Source: Polymorphobacter_B sp038225475
GTDB lineage: Bacteria > Pseudomonadota > Alphaproteobacteria > Sphingomonadales > Sphingomonadaceae
Assembly (NCBI GenBank): GCA_038225475.1
Contig: JBBRRA010000003.1
Coordinates: 221,237-285,236 of the forward strand
Length of the DNA stretch: 64,000 nucleotides
Reading direction: 5' to 3'
Numbering within the stretch: position 1 is the stretch's first letter; the number at the start of each line of letters is the position of its first letter. Shown here piece by piece: positions 52,180 to 61,923 of the stretch. The notes below the pieces were generated by a model. That model did no database searches. It had not been told where the DNA came from and saw only the letters and a list, made by a program, of their open reading frames with translations. The position numbers and the translations under genes were made by a program.

Positions 52180-53316
52180 ATGAGTGTTCGTCCCTGGCGC
52201 GATATCGTGCGCCGTCAATCGCGGCAGATCATGGTCGGCAAGGTGCCCGTCGGCGGCGGCGCGGTGATCCCGGTGCAGACGATGACCAACACGCCGACCG
52301 AAGACGCCAACGCGACGATCAACCAGATCCGCCAGTGCGAGGAAGTCGGCGTCGACATCATCCGGGTGTCGTGCCCCGATGTCGAATCGACCGCGGCGAT
52401 GCCCGCGATCTGCCGCGCATCGAACGTGCCGATCGTCGCCGACATCCACTTCCACTATAAGCGCGCACTCGAGGCTGCCGACGCGGGCGCGGCGTGCCTG
52501 CGCATCAACCCCGGCAACATCGGCTCGGCCGAGCGCGTCCGCGAAGTCGTCCGCGCGGCAAAGGCGAATGGTTGCTCGATGCGGATCGGCGTCAACGGCG
52601 GCAGCCTCGACCGCCACCTGCTCGAAAAATATGGCGAGCCATGCCCCGATGCGCTGGTCGAAAGCGCACTCGAACATGCGAAAATCCTCGAGGATGCCGA
52701 CTTCACCAACTTCAAGATTTCGGTTAAGGCGTCGGACGTGTTCATGGCGGTCGCCGCCTATCAGGGCCTCGCCGAACGCTGCGATTATCCGCTCCACCTC
52801 GGCATCACCGAGGCAGGCGGGCTGATCGGCGGCACGGTCAAATCGTCGATCGGGCTCGGCATGCTGCTGTGGAGCGGCATCGGCGATACCATCCGCGTGT
52901 CGCTGTCGGCGGACCCGGTCGAGGAGGTCAAGGTCGGCTATCACATTCTGAAGTCGCTCGGCATCCGCGCGCGCGGCGTCCGTGTTGTCAGCTGCCCGAG
53001 CTGCGCGCGGCAGGGCTTCGACGTGGTCAAGACCGTCGAGCGCCTCGAGGCCGCACTCGCGCACGTTACCACCGAATTGTCGCTCAGTGTGCTCGGCTGC
53101 GTCGTCAACGGCCCAGGCGAGGCGCGCGAAACCGACATCGGCATCACTGGCGGCGGCAACGGCAAGCATATGGTGTTCCTGTCGGGCGTCACTTCGCACC
53201 ACATCGACGAACCCGCGATGGTCGATCACATCGTCGGTTTGGTCGAGAAAAAGGCCGCCGAGATCGAGGCGGCGAAGGCGGCAGCGCTGCTGAGCGCGGC
53301 GGTGGCGGCGGAGTAG
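52180..53316 (+). CDS. ispG: 4-hydroxy-3-methylbut-2-enyl diphosphate synthase (IspG/GcpE)
   Basis: A 378-residue enzyme of the MEP isoprenoid pathway, starting MSVRPWRDIVRRQSRQI at 52180. TIM-barrel with GGAVIPVQTMTNT and ADIHFHYKRAL; the [4Fe-4S] ligands are the two Cys of SCPSCARQ and the one in GCVVNGPGEA. It makes HMBPP from MEcPP. The Ala/Glu-rich C terminus is a short extra tail. The earlier ATG at 52160 hits a stop after seven codons. Confidence 0.95.
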   Translation: MSVRPWRDIVRRQSRQIMVGKVPVGGGAVIPVQTMTNTPTEDANATINQIRQCEEVGVDIIRVSCPDVESTAAMPAICRASNVPIVADIHFHYKRALEAADAGAACLRINPGNIGSAERVREVVRAAKANGCSMRIGVNGGSLDRHLLEKYGEPCPDALVESALEHAKILEDADFTNFKISVKASDVFMAVAAYQGLAERCDYPLHLGITEAGGLIGGTVKSSIGLGMLLWSGIGDTIRVSLSADPVEEVKVGYHILKSLGIRARGVRVVSCPSCARQGFDVVKTVERLEAALAHVTTELSLSVLGCVVNGPGEARETDIGITGGGNGKHMVFLSGVTSHHIDEPAMVDHIVGLVEKKAAEIEAAKAAALLSAAVAAE

Positions 53317-53338
53317 TCAGCGGACCGGAGTGAGTTAC

Positions 53339-53809
53339 ATGCAACCCGAGCCCGCCGACCGCCGCGAACTCATCGTCACCCGCCACATCGCGGCATCTCC
53401 GGCGGCGGTCTATCGCTGCTGGACCGAGCCGGCGTTGATGACGCGGTGGTTCACGCTGCACGGCTGGCGGACGGTGGCGGCCGATCTCGACCTACGGCCC
53501 GGTGGGGCGAGTGTGGTGACGATGCGCGACGCCGATGGTGTCGAGATGCTCAACCGCGATCAGTATTGCGAGGTGGTGCCGAACGAGCGCCTGGTGCTCA
53601 CCGACGCCTATACCGGCGATTGGCAGCCGTCGGACGCGGCGTTTATGACGATCGTCCTGACCTTCGACGCAGACGCCGACGGCACGCGCTTCACCATGTG
53701 CTTCCGGCATTGGTCGGCGGCGGACCGCGACCAGCACGCGGCAATGGGGTTCGACGACACGTGGCGCGTCGCGACCGATGCGCTGGCGACGGTGGCGGCA
53801 ACGCTTTGA
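53339..53809 (+). CDS. SRPBCC/AHSA1-family protein
   Basis: A 156-residue START-like (SRPBCC) protein. GGAG at 53327-53330 favours ATG 53339 over the in-frame GTG 53330. The AHSA1 opening (VTRHIAASPAAVYRCWTEPALMTRWF, in two parts) and RPGGASVVTMRDADG, NERLVLTDAY, FRHWSAADRDQH are typical. Such proteins bind hydrophobic ligands; no function can be assigned. It heads a coupled trio with a GNAT enzyme and an SMR transporter. Confidence 0.82.
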   Translation: MQPEPADRRELIVTRHIAASPAAVYRCWTEPALMTRWFTLHGWRTVAADLDLRPGGASVVTMRDADGVEMLNRDQYCEVVPNERLVLTDAYTGDWQPSDAAFMTIVLTFDADADGTRFTMCFRHWSAADRDQHAAMGFDDTWRVATDALATVAATL

Positions 53810-54279
53810 CGATCCGTCCCGCGACGCCTGCCGACGTCCCCACGATCCTCGCGCTGATCATCGAACTTGCGGTCTATGAGCGCGAGCCGGATGCGGTGCA
53901 GGCGACGGTCGCATCGCTGACCGACACGCTGTTCGGGCCGACACCGCACGCCGAGTGCGTCGTTTCGGAGGCCGACGGCGCGGTGACCGGCATGGCGCTG
54001 TTCTTCACCAACTTCTCGACATGGAGCGGCAAGCCCGGACTGTATCTCGAAGACCTGTACGTCACGCCGGCCGCGCGCGGGTCGGGAACCGGTCGCGGCT
54101 TGCTAGCGCATCTGGCGGGACTTGCGGTGGCGCGCGGCTATGCGCGCGTCGAATGGTCGGTGCTCGACTGGAACGCCCCGGCGATCGGCTTTTACAAATC
54201 GCTAGGTGCCGAAATGATGGACAGTTGGACCGTGCACCGGCTCCACGGCGCCGCGCTGACGCGGCTTGCGGGCGGCTGA
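53806..54279 (+). CDS. GNAT family N-acetyltransferase, diamine acetyltransferase-like
   Basis: A 157-residue GNAT starting at TTG 53806 inside the SRPBCC stop (TTGA). IRPATPADVPTILALIIEL, YLEDLYVTPAARGSGTGRGLL (acetyl-CoA loop) and EWSVLDWNAPAIGFYKSLGA resemble spermidine/spermine or thialysine acetyltransferases. Substrate unproven. Its stop shares one base with the next ATG. Confidence 0.83.
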   Translation: MTIRPATPADVPTILALIIELAVYEREPDAVQATVASLTDTLFGPTPHAECVVSEADGAVTGMALFFTNFSTWSGKPGLYLEDLYVTPAARGSGTGRGLLAHLAGLAVARGYARVEWSVLDWNAPAIGFYKSLGAEMMDSWTVHRLHGAALTRLAGG

Positions 54280-54593
54280 TGGCGTGGCTGTTGCTGATTG
54301 CGGGCGGGCTGTTCGAAGTCGGCTTTACGCTGTGCCTGCGCCACGTCGACGGGTTTCGCAACTGGCCGTGGGTCGTGGGGTTCCTGCTGTCGGTCACGCT
54401 CAGCATGGGGCTGCTCGAACGCGCCGCGCGCACGATTCCGATGGGCACCGCCTATGCGGTGTGGGTCGGGATCGGCGCGCTCGGCACCGCGGCAATCGGC
54501 ATCGGCTGGTTCGGCGAGCCGGCGGGGACGGCGCGGCTGCTGCTGCTCGGCGGGTTGATCGCGTGCATTGCGGGGCTGCGCGCGATCGGCTGA
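54279..54593 (+). CDS. sugE: Small multidrug resistance family transporter, SugE/Gdx type
   Basis: A 104-residue, four-TM SMR protein. The essential proton/substrate glutamate is Glu13 (GGLFEVG), and MGTAYAVWVGIGALGT in TM3 is the SugE/Gdx signature rather than the EmrE one. Gdx proteins export guanidinium; some move quaternary ammonium compounds. It overlaps the GNAT stop by one base. No guanidine riboswitch is visible upstream; transcription seems to come from the SRPBCC-GNAT unit. Confidence 0.85.
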   Translation: MAWLLLIAGGLFEVGFTLCLRHVDGFRNWPWVVGFLLSVTLSMGLLERAARTIPMGTAYAVWVGIGALGTAAIGIGWFGEPAGTARLLLLGGLIACIAGLRAIG

Positions 54594-54597
54594 GGTC

Positions 54598-54626
54598 TTG
54601 ACAAAACGTGCCGTATAGGTTATAAG
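54598..54626 (+). promoter_or_regulatory. Sigma70-type promoter for hisS
   Basis: -35 TTGACA (54598-54603), exactly 17 bp, -10 TATAAG (54621-54626), just after the sugE stop. This is the best match to the sigma70 consensus in the window. Predicted start near 54633. Confidence 0.78.
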
Positions 54627-54786
54627 CGGCTGATGTCCCGCACTCTGCCCGCGCCGCATGCTGTTTCGACGAACGGCGCGGCGGCGGGGGTCGATGCCCC
54701 CCTGACGTGTCGTCAACTTCATCAACTTCCGCGCGCGACTCGGCCAGCTTGCCCCGCGCCGGGGCACCCCCTATCAGTCGCGCGCT
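54627..54786 (+). other. hisS leader with two hairpins
   Basis: About 150 nt of untranslated leader. Hairpin 1: GGGGG (54686-54690) with CCCCC (54697-54701). Hairpin 2: TGCCCC (54750-54755) with GGGGCA (54761-54766), ending 20 nt before the hisS ATG, where it could mask the ribosome-binding region. An ATG lies at the predicted transcription start (54633) but reads out of frame into hisS. No histidine-rich leader peptide is present. Confidence 0.5.
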
Positions 54787-56123
54787 ATGGCCGATCCAAA
54801 ATTACAGCGCGTGCGCGGCACGCAGGACCTCTATGGACCGGAGCTCGCGCGCTTCGACCATGTCGTCGAGACGTTCAACCGCGTGCGCAAGCTGTACGGC
54901 TTCCGCCGCGTCGAGGTGCCGATCTTCGAGGCGACCGGGGTGTTCGCGCGCTCGCTCGGCGAGACCACCGATGTGGTGACCAAGGAAATGTACACTTTCG
55001 TCGACAAGGGCAACGAGTCGGTGACGCTACGCCCCGAGTTCACCGCCGGCATCGCACGCGCCTATATCCAGAACGGCTGGCAGCAGCATGCGCCGATGAA
55101 GCTGGCCGCGCACGGCCCGGCGTTCCGCTACGAGCGCCCGCAAAAGGGCCGCTTCCGGCAGTTCCACCAATTGGATGCCGAGATCATCGGCGCGGGCGAA
55201 CCTGCAGCCGATGTCGAGCTGATCGCGTTCGGCGCGCAACTGCTGGCCGAACTCGGCATCGGCGACAAGGTGGTGCTGCAGCTCAACACGCTCGGCGACA
55301 GCGCGACACGCGAGGCGTGGCGGGCGGCACTGGTCGCGCATTTCGAGCAGCACCTCGACGCACTCAGCCCCGACAGCCGCGAGCGGCTGCACCGCAACCC
55401 GCTGCGCATCCTCGATTCGAAGGACGCCGGCGACAAGGCGGTGGCCGCCGACGCCCCGGGCATCGACGCGTATTTGAGTAGCGAGGCAGGAGCGTTCTTC
55501 GACGCGGTGCAGCGCGGGCTGGAGGCGGCGCAAGTGGCGTTCGTGCGCACCGCCGGGCTGGTCCGCGGCCTCGATTACTACCGCCACACCGCGTTCGAGT
55601 TCGTCACCGATCACCTCGGCGCGCAAGGCACGGTGATGGGCGGCGGCCGCTACGACGGGCTGATCGAGGCGATGGGCGGGCCGAGCACCCCGGCGGTTGG
55701 CTGGGCAGCGGGGATCGAGCGGCTGGCAATGCTGGTTGAGGAGCCGGTGTTGGCGCCCATCGAAGTCGTCCTTGTCCCGATCGGCGAACGCGCCGAGTGC
55801 GAGACGCCTAAGCTGTTGCACTTCATTAGGACGTATCAGATTACGTGCGACGCCGCGTTTAGGGGCAATACGAAGAAGCGCATGTCACTCGCTTCGGCCT
55901 CGGGCGCGTTATTTGCCGTTATTTATGGCGACGAAGAGCTTGCGAATGGAGAAGTCAAAGTACGGGATATGTCTTCAGGCCTAGAAACAGTTGAGAAAAT
56001 CGCTTCCCTCGATTTGGCGCTGCATGAGCGCGTTACCATCGCTGGCTTCGGCGCCTCCCAAAGCGAAATACGCGGTGTGAGCAGTGACCGCAGCATTATA
56101 ATTTTTGGCAACGCGGCACGCCC

Positions 56124-56127
<4 letters not shown>
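54787..56127 (+). CDS. hisS: Histidyl-tRNA synthetase with compositionally distinct C-terminal domain
   Basis: A 446-residue class II synthetase. Motif 2 FRYERPQKGRFRQFHQ, HisA motif LVRGLDYYRHTAFEF, motif 3 AAGIERLAM. The anticodon-binding domain starts near residue 330 (EVVLVPIGERAE) with AFRGNTKKRMSLASASGALFAVIYG replacing the usual YRGGSLKKQ-type block. From about 55795 to the stop the DNA changes: my hand count is 53% GC over 55801-56100 against 72% over 55321-55380. The last ~30 residues (after about 415) are an unfamiliar tail. The frame is intact and overlaps prfA by 4 nt, so the protein is probably functional. Confidence 0.93.
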
Positions 56128-57186
<1,059 letters not shown>

Positions 57187-57194
<8 letters not shown>

Positions 57195-58008
57195 CGACGA
57201 TCTGCTCGAGCCGGTGTGGTCGGTGCTGCTGACTGCGTCGCAAGGCATCGACCGGCTCGATGCCGAGGTGCTGCTGGCGCATCATCTCGGTTGCACCCGG
57301 ATGGAGATGCTGCTCGACCCGGCGCGTCTGGTGAAGGGGGCTGGCCTGCCGACGCTGCTCGCGCGGCGGATGCGGGGCGAGCCGGTCGCGTATATCACCG
57401 GCCACCGCGAATTCTGGTCGCTCGATCTGGTCGTCACGCCCGATGTGCTGATTCCGCGCCCCGATTCGGAAACGCTGATCGAGGCGGCGGTCGAGTATTT
57501 TCAGGATCGAGCGCCGCCGCGAACGGTCCTCGATCTCGGCACCGGTTCGGGTGCGCTGCTGCTCGCCGCACTGAGCCACTGGCCGCTGGCGCGCGGTGTC
57601 GGGATCGATGCGTCGGAAGCCGCGCTGGCCGTGGCTCGGCGCAATGCGCAGCGGTTGACGCTGTCCGAACGCGCCACCTTTAGCCTTGGCGATTGGCACG
57701 GCAATGGCGCGGCGCACGATTTGATCCTGTGCAACCCGCCCTATGTCGCGACAACCGAGACACTACCGTCGGACGTTATCGACTGGGAGCCGCGCAGCGC
57801 GCTGTTCGCCGGACCCGAAGGCCTTGACGATTATCGACGGATTGCGCCGCTGCTCGGCGCGCAACTCGAAGTTGGCGGCGTCGCCTGTATCGAGATCGGC
57901 GCGACGCAGGCCGAGGCGGTCACGGCGCTATTCGGCGCCTCAGGCATGCGGGTCGGCGTCCGCCACGACCTCGCCGGGTTGTCCCGCTGCCTGATCGTTA
58001 CCAAATAA
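57187..58008 (+). CDS. prmC: Release factor glutamine methyltransferase PrmC
   Basis: A 273-residue SAM methyltransferase. EPVAYITGHREFWSLDL, PRPDSETLIEAAVE, SAM loop DLGTGSGALLLAAL and the NPPY motif in CNPPYVAT are diagnostic. It methylates the GGQ glutamine of RF1 and RF2. Coupled to prfA. The sequence before the next gene (58009-58186) holds no feature I can name. Confidence 0.95.
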
Positions 58009-58186
58009 TGCTTGGAGCGCCGCACCTTTGCCGCTAGAGGCAGGGCAGGCGGGGTGGACAATCGACGTCCCCCACCTCTGACTTCCGACCGCTGCGAGCA
58101 CGCGCAATCAGGCGCGCCAGCCCATGGAATGCCAGCCCATCCGATGATGCTTGCCGCATAGGGCCTGACGCACAGGGAATGAGCCT

Positions 58187-59101
58187 TTGATCCGAAATAA
58201 CCAGAACGGTCGTCGCCGCGGTCGCGGGGGCGCACGTCCGCCACAAGCCGGCGGCGGCATGCCGCGCGAGAACAACTATAATACCGGCGGCGGCAACCGT
58301 AATGACGTTCGCCAACGTGGCAATGCCACGCAGCTGCTCGAAAAATACAAGGCGATGGCGCGCGATGCCACGCAGAACGGCGATCGCGTTGCCGCTGAAT
58401 ATTTCATGCAATATGCCGATCATTATTACCGCGTGCTCAATGATTATCGCGAGCGTCAGCCCGATCAGCGGCCGCAGCAGCGCCGCGACTATGAAGACGA
58501 CGAGGACGGCGGCGAAGGCCAGAATTATGCCGGGCAGAATTATAGCAACGGCAGCGTCAACGGCGCGCAGAACTATGCTGCTGCGTCGAACGATCAGTCG
58601 GGCGATGACGGCGACGGCGACGACAGCGAGGATCCGCGCCAGCGCGAGATGAGCAGTCGAGATGGTAACCGTGACGGCAACCGCGCTCCGCAACAGCAAA
58701 ACGAGCCGCGTCGCGACGACAGCCGTCAGCAGCAGCCACGCCGCGAGACGGCGCGCACCGAGCCACGCCGCGACGACCGACAGCGCGATGACCGCCAACG
58801 CGACGAACGTCCGCGCGACGATCGTCCACGCGATGGGTATGCTGCCCCAGAACGCGCAATCGAAACGCGTGGCTCGGAGCCTCGCTCCGCGGAAATTCGC
58901 TCGACCGAAGCCCGCGCGCCGCGCTCGCGCGATGATAGCGACCTCGCGCCGATCTTCGACGGCATCCCCGGTCCTGCCACCGTTGCCCCGCGTCGCGAAG
59001 CCGTCGCGCCCGCTGCTGCAGCGGAAGACGCGCCGGTGATTCGCAAGCGTGGCCGTCCGCGCAAAGTCGTCGTCGAGGCTGCGGACAGCTCGGACGCCTG
59101 A
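58187..59101 (+). CDS. DUF4167 protein, RNA-binding-like disordered protein
   Basis: A 304-residue protein starting at TTG 58187 with AGGGAA at 58173-58178. The DUF4167 domain covers the first ~80 residues: RRRGRGGARPP, then RGNATQLLEKYKAMARDATQNGDRV and AAEYFMQYADHYYRVLND. The rest is an extremely Arg/Asp/Glu-rich disordered region with repeats of the RDDRQRDDR kind, ending RKRGRPRKVV, an AT-hook-like motif. Found after prmC in many alphaproteobacteria; no function established. Confidence 0.85.
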   Translation: MIRNNQNGRRRGRGGARPPQAGGGMPRENNYNTGGGNRNDVRQRGNATQLLEKYKAMARDATQNGDRVAAEYFMQYADHYYRVLNDYRERQPDQRPQQRRDYEDDEDGGEGQNYAGQNYSNGSVNGAQNYAAASNDQSGDDGDGDDSEDPRQREMSSRDGNRDGNRAPQQQNEPRRDDSRQQQPRRETARTEPRRDDRQRDDRQRDERPRDDRPRDGYAAPERAIETRGSEPRSAEIRSTEARAPRSRDDSDLAPIFDGIPGPATVAPRREAVAPAAAAEDAPVIRKRGRPRKVVVEAADSSDA

Positions 59102-59117
59102 GCCGCGACGCGCCGAC

Positions 59118-59723
59118 ATGGCGATCGAACGAACCGGCGATGACCTCGACGTCATGTTCGAAGCAGTTTGGGAACTGCTGCAGCAGGGTGCCCGGGACCG
59201 GCGTGCCGCGCTGCACCTGCCGGTGGTCGCCAGCGCCGGACCCGATGGTTCCGACGCGCGCGTGATGGTCCTGCGCGGCGTCGATCGTGCGCGACATCGC
59301 CTGCGGTTCCACACCGATCGGCGTGCGATGAAGGCCGCGCACATTTCGGCTGACCCGCGCGTATGCATCGTTGGCTATGATGCCGACGCCCGGCTGCAAC
59401 TACGGCTTCAAGGGGTTGCCGTCGTTCAGAGCGGCGCTGAAGCATCGGCGCATTGGGCGGCGACCGAAGCCTTCGGCCGGCGCGCTTACCGCACGACATT
59501 GCCCCCCGGCTCCCGACTTGCTGCGCCCGGATCGGGGCTGCCCGCCGAATTCGAGCGGGTCGCGGCGGGTGAGCCACCGAGCGAGGCAGGTCGGGAAAAC
59601 TTTGCCGTCCTCGAGGTGACACTCGATCGAATCGAATGGCTGCTGCTTGCCCACAGCGGCCATCGTCGCGCCGTCCATCGCCGCACGGGCAATGGTTGGC
59701 ACGCGGAATGGTGCGTACCCTGA
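59118..59723 (+). CDS. Pyridoxamine 5'-phosphate oxidase-family FMN protein
   Basis: A 201-residue split-barrel flavoprotein starting MAIERTGDDLDVMFEAVW at 59118. VMVLRGVDRARHRLRFHTDRRAMKA (in pieces) resembles the FMN-binding strands of the PNPOx family, and the C terminus RRAVHRRTGNGWHAEWCVP matches the end of that family. It lacks the full PdxH substrate signature, so a Pnpox-like heme or flavin role is as likely as PLP synthesis. Confidence 0.72.
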   Translation: MAIERTGDDLDVMFEAVWELLQQGARDRRAALHLPVVASAGPDGSDARVMVLRGVDRARHRLRFHTDRRAMKAAHISADPRVCIVGYDADARLQLRLQGVAVVQSGAEASAHWAATEAFGRRAYRTTLPPGSRLAAPGSGLPAEFERVAAGEPPSEAGRENFAVLEVTLDRIEWLLLAHSGHRRAVHRRTGNGWHAEWCVP

Positions 59724-59787
59724 CGCGTTGCGTTGCAACAATGTCACGCCCGCCGACCGTTGTCTGTGACCATGCCAAAACCCGCTG

Positions 59788-59805
59788 CTGTCACAAAACT
59801 GAAAC
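59788..59805 (+). promoter_or_regulatory. Candidate PHO box upstream of the porin
   Basis: CTGTCAC-AAAA-CTGAAAC: two 7-bp half-sites with a 4-bp AT-rich spacer, the 18-bp layout of a PhoB site, 76 bp before the start codon of a phosphate-selective-type porin. The first half-site is a close match to CTGTCAT; the second has two differences. Confidence 0.6.
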
Positions 59806-59880
59806 TGGAATGCTGCCAAAGCGCCACATCTCGCGGCTAGTCGTCCGACCTTCGAAGAGATCGGAACAGGGGCAAATCAT

Positions 59881-61488
59881 ATGATCGTACGAAATTGGGC
59901 GGTGGCACTTCTTGCAGCATCCGCAATGGCGACGGTCGCGGCGGCACCTGCCAATGCCGTGACCCATAAGACCAAGCACAGCAAGCATCGCGTCGTGAAG
60001 AAAGCGGCGCCCGACACCGCGCTGCGCGATGCGCTTGCGGCGCAACAGCTCAAGATCGATCAGTTGAGCGCACAGATTGCGGCTTTGCAGTCGGCACCGC
60101 CGCCGGCGCAGGTCGATAGCCCCGCCGCGCAGGCTGCGATTGCGCAGGCCGCGCTGCTCAAGACGCAGGTCGACACGCTGCAGTCGGCGCTCGACAGCAC
60201 CAATAAGAAGGTTGCGGCGAACGCTGCGAGTTTCGGCGCCGCGCCGACACTCAAGGGCAGCGGCTTTTCGTTCAAGCCGAACGGCGAAATTCAGTTCGAC
60301 GCGGGCTATGTTTCCAACCCGAACCATAACCTCACGAACGTCCCGAACTCGGCCACCGGCCGCATCGGTTTCAACGAGCGTTCGCGCCGTTTGCTGCTCG
60401 GCGCGGCCGGCGACCTGCCCGGCGACTTCAAATATGCGATCCAGTTCGACTTCGCGCAGTCGGCGGTCAATTACGAAGACATCGTCTTAAGCTATGAGCC
60501 GAAGGGTAAGCCGTTCACGGTAACGGTCGGCTATTTCTATCCTTACAGCAACCTCGACAACCTGACCTCGAACCGGTTCGTCTCGGTGGTCGAGCGCACG
60601 GCGTTGTCGGATGCGTTCGGCGAAACCCGCCGTCTCGGTATCGGCCTCCAATACACCACGGGCGATTTCCGCGTGCAGGGCGGGTTCTTCGGCGGCAACC
60701 TCAACAACGCCAACTATGATAACAACGACTATCAGGCGACCGGTCGCGTGGTTTACGCGCCGACGGCATTCGGCGGCCAGTTGCACCTCGCTGCCAACGC
60801 CCAGTACCGGCATTTCCGCACGTCGGCGCTCGGCTTCCAGTATCGCAGCCGTCCCGAGACGCAGATCACCGACGTTCGCTTCGTGGACACCGCCGGCATC
60901 GCGGCCGAATCAGACGCGATCTTCGGGGTCGAGGCGCTCGGCATCTTCGGGCCGTTGCACCTTCAGGGCGAGGCGCAGGTGCTGCGCGTCAAGGGCTTCC
61001 GTCCGGGAACGGCGATCAACAACGGCATCGATCCGGGCCAGGCGCTGCTCGGCTCGACGCTCGCCGGCAACCCGACCCTGTTCGGCGGCTATGCAGAGGC
61101 TGGCTATTGGCTGACGGGCGAAACCCGCGGCTACAAGAACTTCAAGATCGACCGTACCAAGATCATCAATGGTTTCGATCGCGGTGGTTGGGGCGGTGTG
61201 CAGCTGGTTGGCCGCTTTGAGTATGTTAACCTTGCCGACAACATTGGGGGCGTAAATTCCGGAACCCAGGTCATCAACGGTATCTTGAACGGCGGGAGCC
61301 AGACGTCATACATCGCCGCGCTCAACTGGTGGCCGATCGATTATGTCCGGTTCACCGGTCAGTATATGCATGAAGAAATTCAGGGCGGCCCACGCGCCGG
61401 TGTGATCGTGCCACTCAGCACGCTGCCGATCTATCAGCGCAAATACGGCCTCGACGCATTCGTCATTCGCGCTCAGCTCGACTTCTAA
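59881..61488 (+). CDS. Phosphate-selective porin (OprO/OprP family)
   Basis: A 535-residue outer-membrane porin. Signal peptide cleaved after ANA (about residue 26); Lys/His-rich stretch; a predicted coiled coil at about 45-115 (LRDALAAQQLKIDQLSAQIAAL in part); then a 16-strand-type beta-barrel starting GFSFKPNGEIQFDAGYV and ending in the terminal Phe (FVIRAQLDF) needed for BAM recognition. AGGGG 8 bases before ATG. Anion or polyphosphate uptake is inferred from the family and the PHO-box-like site. Confidence 0.9.
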   Translation: MIVRNWAVALLAASAMATVAAAPANAVTHKTKHSKHRVVKKAAPDTALRDALAAQQLKIDQLSAQIAALQSAPPPAQVDSPAAQAAIAQAALLKTQVDTLQSALDSTNKKVAANAASFGAAPTLKGSGFSFKPNGEIQFDAGYVSNPNHNLTNVPNSATGRIGFNERSRRLLLGAAGDLPGDFKYAIQFDFAQSAVNYEDIVLSYEPKGKPFTVTVGYFYPYSNLDNLTSNRFVSVVERTALSDAFGETRRLGIGLQYTTGDFRVQGGFFGGNLNNANYDNNDYQATGRVVYAPTAFGGQLHLAANAQYRHFRTSALGFQYRSRPETQITDVRFVDTAGIAAESDAIFGVEALGIFGPLHLQGEAQVLRVKGFRPGTAINNGIDPGQALLGSTLAGNPTLFGGYAEAGYWLTGETRGYKNFKIDRTKIINGFDRGGWGGVQLVGRFEYVNLADNIGGVNSGTQVINGILNGGSQTSYIAALNWWPIDYVRFTGQYMHEEIQGGPRAGVIVPLSTLPIYQRKYGLDAFVIRAQLDF

Positions 61489-61510
61489 ACAACGACCTGC
61501 CGCAGATTAA

Positions 61511-61541
61511 GGGCGGTCCGGAAACGGGCCGCCCTTTTTTT
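61511..61541 (+). terminator. Strong intrinsic terminator of the porin gene
   Basis: GGGCGGTCCG (61511-61520), GAAA loop, CGGGCCGCCC (61525-61534), then seven T (61535-61541). A 10-bp stem with one G-U pair; the textbook Rho-independent form, 23 nt past the stop. Confidence 0.93.
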
Positions 61542-61544
61542 GCA

Positions 61545-61829
61545 CTAGCGCGGCTCGCCGGTCGTGGGGTCGATCACGGCATCGTCATGGCCGCTGTTGG
61601 CGCTCAGGAACACCAGCCCCATCAGCGCGCCCGCCAGTAGCAGCGACAGCGTGATGCCCAGCCCCATCGCAATCACGAAATGCAGATGCATCACGACTCC
61701 GTCGCGGTGCAGCACCCACAGCGCGCCGCCAACCGCGAGCGCTGCGATCAGCAGCATGAATGCCATCAGCCGTCGGAACCGCCGCCAGTGACCTGCCTGC
61801 AGGGGGACGATCGAATCGGGTGATCGCAC
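61545..61829 (-). CDS. Small two-TM membrane protein
   Basis: A 94-residue protein starting at GTG 61829 with an AGGAAAG ribosome-binding site; a much longer open frame upstream runs over the CBS gene and is rejected. Basic N terminus (AGHWRRFRRL), TM1 MAFMLLIAALAVGGALWVLH, a loop with VVMHLHF, TM2 MGLGITLSLLLAGALMGLVFL, and an acidic tail ending TTGEPR. Not a family I can name. Divergent from the CBS gene (94-nt gap). Confidence 0.7.
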   Translation of the reverse strand: MRSPDSIVPLQAGHWRRFRRLMAFMLLIAALAVGGALWVLHRDGVVMHLHFVIAMGLGITLSLLLAGALMGLVFLSANSGHDDAVIDPTTGEPR

Positions 61830-61923
61830 GGGCTTTCCTTTCGCAACGAATCGGAGGACTATCTGGTTGTGAGCACGATATGGGGGAAACCCCGACGTTC
61901 TGCACCCTTGATGGGGAAGCGAT

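Noticed and set aside
54633..55481. 282-codon frame beginning at the predicted hisS transcription start
   Set aside because: It runs through hisS in another frame, with Arg/Ala-rich noise. The ATG is kept only as a possible regulatory start, not as a gene.
58009..58186. Possible small RNA between prmC and the DUF4167 gene
   Set aside because: No promoter, terminator or strong structure that I can point to.
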